Shown here piece after piece: positions 1-6,714 of a stretch of DNA of 25,815 nucleotides. The notes under the pieces are model-generated. The model was not told the origin of the DNA and made no database searches. It worked only from the letters and a program-made list of their open reading frames with translations. Made by a program: the position numbers and the translations under genes. Source of the stretch: Chondrus crispus (taxonomy: Eukaryota > Rhodophyta > Florideophyceae > Gigartinales > Gigartinaceae). The stretch lies in the NCBI RefSeq assembly GCF_000350225.1, contig NW_005178567.1, positions 1 to 25,815 on the forward strand. The letters run 5' to 3'. The number at the start of each line of letters is the position of its first letter. Positions within the stretch are counted from its first letter, which is position 1.

Positions 1-193
1 GTGTGCAGCAGGCTCGTGCGAGCGTGCTGCGAGCAACAGGGCAACCCAGGGACGACGGGGCGGGGCCACCAGTTTTCTAGTACTCCATACTCCACCCCGC
101 CACCCCCCCCTCCCGCTTCTTCTCCCACCCCCCATCCGATCCCCGCATCCGCAGCCCCAGCTGCATGGCATTCTTCGTACATCCAGCTTCACC

Positions 194-925
194 ATGGAAG
201 CCGCCGGCACCCATCCACCCCGCTCCGCTTGGTGGCGCGAGGGCGGCCTCCGTCGCGTCTCTCTAGGCGGCTTAACCGGCTTCGCCGGCGGCGCCTTGTA
301 CGCTACCGCGCGCGCCCTCCCCCCCGCCTACGCGCTTAGGGGCGGCCTCGTTTGTGGCGTTTTTACCGCCCCGTTCTTCGCCTTTAGGGAGGTCCTCACC
401 GCAAGGCTGCACATGGATGGCCCCATGGCCTCTACCATCGCAGGCGGAATTGCGGGCTATGTTGGGTCTTTGTTCATCGCGGGGCCCCATTGGAAAACCG
501 TCAGTCACTCTGCCATGGCTGTCGGAATTGGGTGCGGGTTTGCTGATATTGTAGTGTCTAGGTTAGATTGGCAACGCAAGGTGTACATAGTCAACCGTCA
601 TGACGCTGCTGTGAAAGCGGCCGCTGAACAGGTCGAGAGCAAGGAAAGCGGCGCCTCCGTGCAGCGTTCCAATTCCTTCTTCAAGCTTCCCTCTTGGCTC
701 CCAGGCTTGAACGACATCGACAACGAGTACCAGGATTTGCTTCGTCGCCAGGAGGCAACCGTCGTCGCTCTCGAGAAGGAACAAGCCCGTATCGCTGTCT
801 TGTTGGAGGCTTTAGATCGCGTCAAGTCCGCCACGGAAATCATCAACCCGGAAAAGGCCCGACCCGACTTACCTGCCTCAGTTAATCCCCAAGCACCGCT
901 CTCCAAGGCCAAGGATTGTCCATGA
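194..925 (+). CDS. Tim17/22/23-like four-helix membrane protein with C-terminal coiled coil
   Basis: 243 residues, intronless. The ATG at 194 sits in a strong Kozak-like context (CACCATGG), which is why I chose this start. Four Gly/Ala-rich hydrophobic stretches are visible at about residues 25-40, 46-68, 76-97 and 105-124, with small-residue runs such as GGLTGFAGG and IAGGIAGYVG. Such glycine-packed four-helix bundles are typical of the Tim17/Tim22/Tim23/PMP24 family of mitochondrial, plastid and peroxisomal membrane proteins, which include import channels and complex I assembly factors. Residues about 177-212 form a charged heptad-like coiled coil (EYQDLLRRQEATVVALEKEQ), which core Tim subunits lack. 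The C-terminus is Pro-rich and polar. The family call rests on topology and composition, not on a diagnostic motif, so another small organellar membrane family is possible. The stop TGA overlaps a second ATG at 922 in another frame. Confidence 0.5.
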   Translation: MEAAGTHPPRSAWWREGGLRRVSLGGLTGFAGGALYATARALPPAYALRGGLVCGVFTAPFFAFREVLTARLHMDGPMASTIAGGIAGYVGSLFIAGPHWKTVSHSAMAVGIGCGFADIVVSRLDWQRKVYIVNRHDAAVKAAAEQVESKESGASVQRSNSFFKLPSWLPGLNDIDNEYQDLLRRQEATVVALEKEQARIAVLLEALDRVKSATEIINPEKARPDLPASVNPQAPLSKAKDCP

Positions 926-2634
926 GCAATCTCGTCGCCAATGCATCTGTTCGTCTTGATGACATCCTCAGCCGTACTTTGCAGTCGTCATTAATGCTCA
1001 ACGAATACTGGATGGAGCTCGTGAATTCAGTCGTCGCTCCTCATCATGCAACTACTTTTTTGATGCATCGTGTGTCTTGTCACCGATGTGCACATACAAG
1101 ATAAATTTATTTCAAGACAAGCAGCTTACTCGGAGATCCGCTTTGCCGCCCTGGCAAGATTTTTTGCTCCGTAGATTTTATTTTGACATGAGGGCTAGTC
1201 GTTGGAGCACCACCACCGCCATGTCACCTTTTCTCATCTCACAAACATTGAATCGAAGGTGTCAAATGATCTTTTTGACTCCCGCCTCGTCTTGCTGAAA
1301 GTGAGGAACAGAATATCTAGTTTCGCGCTCCGCTTCTTAAGACGTGTTTTTTTTTTGCAGGACTACGCATCCCCAAACATGAATAGCTGCTTTGAAAGAT
1401 GAGAAGTGACCTGATTTTAGTGGTAATGTCTCAGATGTTCCTCAGGTCAAGTCTCTTTCTCGATAACGATATTCGTTTACAGGCATTCCCGATATGAACA
1501 GAAGCGGCAACGCCCTACGGGCGCCGGCATCGCTTCGCATCTGACATGCATGGATGTGGAGCAGGAAGTTCAGGGTTCCTGTATTCCCAAGCGTTTCAAG
1601 GGTGACATCATGGAAACTGGAATACAGTTGTTGGGACAAGGAACGCCTCGGACCAGAAAAGGAATGCCGGTCGCACACCTGATTATTCACCTGTGAATTT
1701 GCGAAAATTTTGCCTTGTCATTTCTTCGGGGTATGCCGGCGTTTTCAGTTTTGGTACAGTGTGGACAGAGCACCACATATCTGTGGAAGAAGTGAAGGAA
1801 AGGTGTTCCCAGATATGGATGGTGGCAAGGCGTGCTTGTACTACGCTGCATGAATAGAGCCGCTGCTCTCTTCGCGCACATGGCTCTTGTTGCGTAACTT
1901 GCGTATGATATTGCAACCTTTGTAGAAGCGCATTAAAGGATTCACACGTCTCAGTGCATTCTTTCTTCACAGTTTTACTAACCAAACGTAGTTCTACCGT
2001 ACCAACAAATTTCTTCTCTGCTGCGTTAACGGACTATTCCACGTCAGCCTCCCGTGTCAGCTCGAAAGGCAGACTAAATATGATAACATGCGACTACATT
2101 CTCGGGACATGTCTCTTTTCCACACCCATACGTTATTTCGAGATATGGAATCATCGCCTAAAACCCCTCCAGCTAAATATCTCCATCCGCGCTTCGTAGT
2201 GTCCATGGAAAGGCACGTACATCTAACACAAAAACTGTTCTAAACCAGAAACTTGAGCGTGAGTTCGTCATGCTAATGTTGACTTTGACATCAACGTCAG
2301 CGTTGAGCTTCTGTGCGAAATTATGATCATAAATGGATCGGCGGACTCCGCACTGGGCCCGAGGAGGTACTAGCGTGCGCCACGGCACCTGGACCTTTCC
2401 CTGGCCCACGTCCAGCCCTTTCCGGCTCCGAAGTGGGAAAAGCAGCAATCTGCTTTGGCCAACGGCGCCACTAGGCACACCTGTCGTTTCCTCACTTCAT
2501 TCTCGGTCCGTACGATCGTTCGCATGTCTTATTTATACATTGGTTCATATCATGCCTCAACTGATTATGTACCTTGTCGGTTAACACCGTGAGCGCGCCG
2601 CTCCCGGCGCCAATATTGCTTGAAACGAATTCTA
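926..2634. other. Intergenic stretch with no convincing gene
   Basis: This 1.7-kb gap separates the membrane-protein gene from the glycosyltransferase. It holds only short open frames. One is a 60-codon frame from an ATG at 922 whose first ~45 codons look protein-like (MSNLVANASVRLDDILSRTL). Another is an open plus-strand frame at about 1427-1694 with a nearby T-tract plus TTTGCAG acceptor-like site at about 1348-1361. A small spliced gene is possible but I cannot support it. Minus-strand frames at 1442-1985 show no recognisable motifs. The rest looks like UTR and promoter sequence. Confidence 0.4.
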
Positions 2635-3909
2635 ATGCGATTGGGAGGCCTTCGTCGAGGGATGTCTCACTTCCCTGTTAAACGGATGCTACGCCGTTCG
2701 CTTCCTCAATGGTATAGATTGGTGCGCATGTTTTTTCTACCAGTGATGTTGTTTTTGTTTCTGGCTCCTCTCGGGAAGACTCTTAGAGGCAGTGCCTCTA
2801 GGTCTGAGAACAGGGCCAACTTGGCTTTTTTTGTCCAGGTTTCAAATACATCTGTCTTAAACTTTCCCCGTCTTCTCAGAGCCATCTGGCATGAGAGAAA
2901 TATCTACGTTATCCACTTCGACATGAAGATCGGGTCTGTGCAACGGAAGCAAATCTTGCGATTGCTCAAAGAAGACGATGCGAGTCGATTTGCAAATGTC
3001 ATCGTCATGGATTCCGAAGCTATCAGCTATGCTGGCATAAGTATGCTGCTTAACACCATCAATGGGTTATCCGCATTGCTTCGCGCCTCGACAACGTGGG
3101 ATTATTTCATAAACATCAGCGGCAGCGATTATCCGCTGGTATCCGCGAATACTCTGCGCCAACTGCTCGGCTCAGCGCCTGTCCTGTCATCACAACTTAA
3201 TTTCCTGCAGACACAAGCTGCGGACAAAAACATGGACTGGTTCTTCAATCGCAGAATGAGCCAGGTGCAGATTGACACAGCTCTTTGGGAACGTGGCGAA
3301 GATGCTTCTGCTACGATAGCAGACGCAGATTCTTTCGAGCAAGACTGGGCGCTGGTCGGAGTTAACGCGAGTCATCCAGTATCACGTAATCGAGTGCCGT
3401 TCGTCAAAACTGAGGGATGGGTCATTTTACACCGCTCCTTTTGCGACTTTGCCGTCAACTCACCCGCGGCACGAAGGCTGTTGCTGTCTTTTGCAACCGC
3501 CAGGGCGGCTGACGAGCTTTTCTTCGGCACACTGCTGATGAGCTCTGGAAACTTTCGGGACACCGTCGCATGGGATGGTCTGCGATACATTCTGTGGGGT
3601 ATGGACGGAAAGCGATGGAGTCGCCCTGCCTACCTGGACCAAATAGGAGAGCCGGAAAGGTTGCGGGATCTGATCACAACCAGCGGGGCGCTATTCGCAA
3701 GAAAGTTTGCGGTGCCAGAATCTAAGCTGGCGGACTACATTGACGCTGAGGTGAGTGGCGTAGGACAGGATCATGAAGTGAATCGAACGGCTGTGCACGA
3801 ATACGCTGAAAGAGCGCGGAGAAGGCTACAGTGTGTTGTGGAGAAGAGAGATAACATACTGCTACGTGGTTCCGCTGATAGTAGTTCGAGGCGATTCTCT
3901 TCGAAATAG
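2635..3909 (+). CDS. GT14-family glycosyltransferase (core-2/I-branching enzyme, xylosyltransferase type)
   Basis: 424 residues from the first ATG of the frame at 2635; an upstream in-frame TTG at 2620 is not a likely eukaryotic start. Residues about 29-47 form one hydrophobic anchor preceded by many Arg/Lys, giving a type II Golgi membrane topology. The luminal domain shows the order seen in the Branch/GT14 family: an opening AFFVQVSNTSVLNFPRLLRA strand-helix, YVIHFDMK, SYAGISMLLNTI, then the hallmark DYFINISGSDYPLVS, then KTEGWVILHRSFCDF and ADELFFGTLLMSS with its acidic DE pair. GT14 enzymes transfer GlcNAc, xylose or glucuronic acid from nucleotide sugars in glycan branching or proteoglycan assembly, and do not need the classical DXD motif. 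Donor and acceptor cannot be read from sequence. No intron is needed. The length is normal for the family. Confidence 0.85.
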   Translation: MRLGGLRRGMSHFPVKRMLRRSLPQWYRLVRMFFLPVMLFLFLAPLGKTLRGSASRSENRANLAFFVQVSNTSVLNFPRLLRAIWHERNIYVIHFDMKIGSVQRKQILRLLKEDDASRFANVIVMDSEAISYAGISMLLNTINGLSALLRASTTWDYFINISGSDYPLVSANTLRQLLGSAPVLSSQLNFLQTQAADKNMDWFFNRRMSQVQIDTALWERGEDASATIADADSFEQDWALVGVNASHPVSRNRVPFVKTEGWVILHRSFCDFAVNSPAARRLLLSFATARAADELFFGTLLMSSGNFRDTVAWDGLRYILWGMDGKRWSRPAYLDQIGEPERLRDLITTSGALFARKFAVPESKLADYIDAEVSGVGQDHEVNRTAVHEYAERARRRLQCVVEKRDNILLRGSADSSSRRFSSK

Positions 3910-4468
3910 CTTCAGGCAGAGCACCTGCACGAAAAACAGAGGGTTTACACACACGGTCCAGAACGGAACCTCGCGAGTGATCATCATCTCCGCAGCACAG
4001 TACGTCCTTTTCCACTCACTGTGTTGTTTGAAGCACAGTATACGCGCGGTATCAATCAATTCAGGGTCGGACAATCGACGAGCAAATTGTTTCCTATCAA
4101 GGTTGAACATTCCGAGAAAAGGATGACTGTCACATCACAACTGGCAGATATAAACCATCCGAGGCATAACCTGGCGAAGTGAGGAGTGCATGTGGAGGAC
4201 TTGGGAGTTGACGGACGTGCTCTGAACTCAATGCCGTGTCTCTATAAAATATTTGGACGAGGAGCCTCATACCGACGACTCCCGTGACGGAGGGCCTGTC
4301 GCTGAGCGGTCTACCCAAGCGCGAGTTGATCACAGGTTTCTGTACATATCGAGCAGGCGATGTTTCCTTGGTAAGGGGCCATTGAAAGAAAAAATGAGTT
4401 CTGGCTGGGACCCGGCGCCATTTGCCAATCATGTACATAAACGCGTCGCATGTTGAAAGCAAAGCTTG
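3910..4468. other. Convergent intergenic region
   Basis: 559 bp between the ends of the glycosyltransferase (plus) and the repeat protein (minus), so it should hold both 3' untranslated regions. Frames in it (for example minus strand 4130-4462) have no recognisable protein features. I see no tRNA, terminator-like hairpin or repeat. Confidence 0.5.
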
Positions 4469-5620
4469 CTACCGGTCTTTTCTTGCGCCCTGATTGAGGT
4501 TGCTCGGTGAGCCCTTATTCCGCCGTCTCGGCGGCTCCACCTCGCAACGCAAGCCAACTTTTAGTGCAATAGAATGCTTGCCTCCCATCCTCTCAATAGC
4601 ACTATATACATCGGAACGCCCCACTGACTTTAACTCTGTCTTGGTGGGCATAACTGATGGGTCTCGCGCCGAATTCAGATTGCAGATTTCGAGTAAAGAC
4701 AGCTCTAGCTCCTTTTTTATATTTGCCAGGGTCCAATACCCATTTGGTTTCTTCGCTGTTTCAAGTCCCATTCGTTTTGCAACTCGCGCTGACCCACCAA
4801 AACGACGCACGACTGCGTTGTATAAACCCGGGGAACCGCACTCATATAGCTTGGTTAGCTGAGGCATTACTTTTCGCCGGGAGCTTGAGGCATTTTCTTG
4901 TATTATTCTTCGTATCTCGGCTTCGACGTTTGAAAAGTCGGCCCAGTACTCTTTCGCGTGAGAAGAACTGCTAAGGTTAAGCCTTTTAGCCACTTCATTC
5001 CATCCACCGTGTATGCGTATAGCCCTTACAACGTCACTCCTTCCGATGCCCTCAAACTGGGAAGCACTCGGGAGAACCCCTTCACATAGTTCACATTCTT
5101 CGTCCTGACGCATAGCTTCAAGGACGTGAACGAGCTCAGTGCGCAAGTTGTCGAAGTCCCTCCAGTACATGTACGGGCGCATTCCCCCAGAGCGGAGCTT
5201 CAAATCCGTGCAGAAAGTCAAATTGAGACTCCGCGGTTTGACAATCGAACTAAGGACGAGGCCCAGCTCATCTGCGACCTTCTTCCACGAGCCATAGCGA
5301 CGAATTGCTCCAGCAAGATCAGAGCGACCTGCTTCTATCAATTCTGATTGAGTCGGCATCACAGCAGCTTGGGAGTGGTCGTGGATAAATTTAAGTAACT
5401 CCGCGTGGATGTTCTCGGGCTTTTTCCAATACCCATACGGACGCTTGCGGGCTGCCCTTTGTGTGTTTGCATCATCCGGAAGTGTCGCTTTCGAGCATGC
5501 TTGGGCGAGACTGCTTCTTTGTCTGGAGACTCTGCTCTGCAGGAAATACGAACCGGGAGTAAGAAAGGCCAACTTCGGGTTCAGCACATTTGACATTGAG
5601 CTCATGAATGTTGTCAACAT
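4469..5620 (-). CDS. Protein of four tandem ~65-residue GYW...MPT.EL...GRSDL..AI repeats, probably organellar
   Basis: 383 residues, ATG complement at 5618-5620, stop TAG. The body is four copies of one module at about residues 60-122, 148-217, 223-287 and 291-358. Each runs as YW near the start, an amphipathic helix (N.+.EL...I), a spacer, a MPT/LPS turn, then EL...GRSDL..AI...GGW..VA..LGL. The last part resembles a helix-turn-helix unit, suggesting nucleic-acid or protein binding (inference). Copies 1, 2 and 4 keep GRSD; copy 3 has GSPG. Residues 1-59 are Ser/Thr/Arg-rich with few acids and contain AFLTPG. An early Phe is typical of red-lineage plastid presequences, so plastid targeting is plausible; mitochondrial targeting cannot be excluded. 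Met6 and Met9 are alternative starts. I know similar repeats from algal proteins but no settled function. A Mutator-like element begins 38 bp upstream of the ATG. Confidence 0.75.
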   Translation of the reverse strand: MLTTFMSSMSNVLNPKLAFLTPGSYFLQSRVSRQRSSLAQACSKATLPDDANTQRAARKRPYGYWKKPENIHAELLKFIHDHSQAAVMPTQSELIEAGRSDLAGAIRRYGSWKKVADELGLVLSSIVKPRSLNLTFCTDLKLRSGGMRPYMYWRDFDNLRTELVHVLEAMRQDEECELCEGVLPSASQFEGIGRSDVVRAIRIHGGWNEVAKRLNLSSSSHAKEYWADFSNVEAEIRRIIQENASSSRRKVMPQLTKLYECGSPGLYNAVVRRFGGSARVAKRMGLETAKKPNGYWTLANIKKELELSLLEICNLNSARDPSVMPTKTELKSVGRSDVYSAIERMGGKHSIALKVGLRCEVEPPRRRNKGSPSNLNQGARKDR

Positions 5621-5657
5621 GCTCGGGGGTGACGTACGAATTGGGGGTAATATTTAT

Positions 5658-5718
5658 AATTTTGATAATGTTTGTTACGTACCACTCTTATTTTGGAATT
5701 TTTCTTACGTACCACTTT
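5658..5718 (+). repeat. Left terminal inverted repeat of the MULE, two internal subrepeats
   Basis: It matches the reverse complement of 6427-6487 over 61 bp, with the match beginning AATTTTGA. Each terminus carries two copies, about 31 bp apart, of the motif TTACGTACCACTTTTAT (or a close variant) around the palindromic core TACGTA. Such doubled subterminal motifs are plausible transposase binding sites (inference). Confidence 0.8.
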
Positions 5719-5778
5719 TATGAGCCCCTTTTCTTAGGAGCCCTAGAGTGATGAAGAGGTGAAGAGGGCGTCGTCGGA

Positions 5779-6015
5779 ATGAGTTTGATCAAAGGGAGCA
5801 CGTTCAGTGACAAGCACAGCATCTTGATGGCATCCTCAGCCCTGTGCGCCACCGTGGGCCGATCTCACAAGATAAAAAACTCAGACTCTGGGCGCCTGCG
5901 TATACAGTGCCCCTCCCAGGAGTGCTCATACATTGTCATCGCTAAACCAGACCGCAGGGCAAACAACGGCTTGTGGAGAGTGGGAAAATTCAATCTCACT
6001 CCTGCGACGCAATAA
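5779..6015 (+). pseudogene. MULE transposase N-terminal zinc-finger fragment (MuDR type)
   Basis: 78 codons from ATG 5779. The pattern is a short leader ending in F, then a helix, then K..SDSGRLRIQCPSQECSYIV and a terminal W.VGKFNL. This resembles the N-terminal MuDR-type domain of plant and algal MULE transposases, in which R-rich strands surround a C....C pair before a distal H.C pair. The distal pair is lost because the frame ends at TAA 6013-6015. It is a remnant, not a working gene. The assignment is helped greatly by the C-terminal fragment downstream and by the flanking inverted repeats. Confidence 0.6.
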
Positions 6016-6424
6016 AGGGGAAACGAAAGCGCAAGCCCCTAGCCGTGTGCTAGTGTTTGATAATCTACGCGAGCGGCATGCGAACGTCCCAGAGGCTGCA
6101 CACTGGAATCATCTGGACACAAAGTGGGCATCGACTGTTTTTCATCATGCAGCACTTCAAATCCAGTATGTTGCTGCTGCTGCCCTTGCCTCTCAAGTAA
6201 ACATTAACGTGGATTTGCAGATTCTGCCTATTGCCAGACAGATGAGCGCGTGGAGAGTTCCGATTCAGGCAGGTCGGCCGAAGAAACGGCGGAAACAGGG
6301 GGTCGCAGCGTTTCAACGAAAGTCGCGTTGCTCTGCTTGTGGTCAAGTTGGGCACTACGCTACGACTTGCGAAGCCCCAGATCCGGGGGTACCTCTACCG
6401 GAAAGTCGTTCGGGAGTGAGGTGA
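6014..6424 (+). pseudogene. MULE transposase C-terminal fragment with GRPKK motif and CCHC zinc knuckle
   Basis: The open frame (shifted by one relative to the N-terminal piece) encodes a helical segment (VFHHAALQIQYVAAAALASQ), then ILPIARQMSAW, then GRPKKRRK at 6272-6295 and a CX2CX4HX4C knuckle, CSACGQVGHYATTC, at 6329-6370. The order W, GRPKK/R, then CS.CG..GH...TC is the characteristic C-terminus of MuDR/MULE transposases. The DDE domain that should precede it is absent. The frame overlaps the N-terminal remnant and starts without a natural ATG of its own; the true upstream edge is not defined. Confidence 0.7.
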
Positions 6425-6426
6425 AG

Positions 6427-6487
6427 AAAGTGGTACGTAACAAAACTTCCAGAATAAAAGTGGTACGTAACAAAACGTCTCAAAATT
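6427..6487 (-). repeat. Right terminal inverted repeat of the MULE
   Basis: This is the inverted counterpart of 5658-5718, with two GTGGTACGTAACAAAA motifs spaced about 31 bp. The inner edge overlaps the region just after the transposase fragment stop at 6424. Confidence 0.8.
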
Positions 6488-6574
6488 GTCTACAGTGCAG
6501 TCTGTTTGGCAACTCTGGCAGGCACCACATCGAAGTCAGTCTCTCTTTTCTTGATGGAAAAGTTAAATTAACAT

Positions 6575-6583
6575 TATAAAATA
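6575..6583 (+). promoter_or_regulatory. Possible TATA box of the WD40 gene
   Basis: TATAAAATA lies 132 bp before the ATG at 6715, in an AT-rich patch directly after the MULE right end. It is the only TATA-like match in the short upstream region. Use as a promoter is inference; AT-rich chance matches are common. Confidence 0.3.
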
Positions 6584-6714
6584 AAATTGAGCCAGCCGAA
6601 ACAAGAACGCCGCCCTGTTCTTCCGCCCATACACACCTCCCGCCATCGGCCAAGTATCTACTCTATTGTTAGAGATCCCGGAAACCCGGCTCAGGCGTTT
6701 TCGTTAGGAGCTGC

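Larger units (their letters stand above)
5658..6487 (+). mobile_element. Non-autonomous Mutator-like element (MULE), internally deleted
   Basis: About 830 bp bounded by ~61-bp imperfect terminal inverted repeats (left 5658-5718, right 6427-6487). Inside are remnants of both ends of a MuDR-type transposase in two different frames, with the DDE catalytic middle missing. This is the expected structure of a deletion derivative that would need a transposase supplied in trans. I could not see the 9-11 bp target duplication usual for this superfamily, so the outer edges are uncertain by some bases. It occupies the short space between the starts of two divergent genes. Confidence 0.75.

Noticed and set aside
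1..339. Plus-strand open frame at the left edge
   Set aside because: Low-complexity Pro/Ser composition, no motif, and it overlaps the better-supported Tim-like gene in another frame.
1694..1853. Possible tiny intron joining two plus-strand frames (about 1427-1693 and 1749-1853)
   Set aside because: The donor is weak (GTGAAT), the intron would be only 55 nt, and the joined peptide resembles nothing I know.
1442..1985. Two adjoining minus-strand frames
   Set aside because: No recognisable motif, Cys/Arg/Ser-rich shadow-like composition, and no supporting start context.
5649..6496. Target duplication around the MULE
   Set aside because: I compared 9-11 bases on each side for several possible end points and found no convincing direct repeat.
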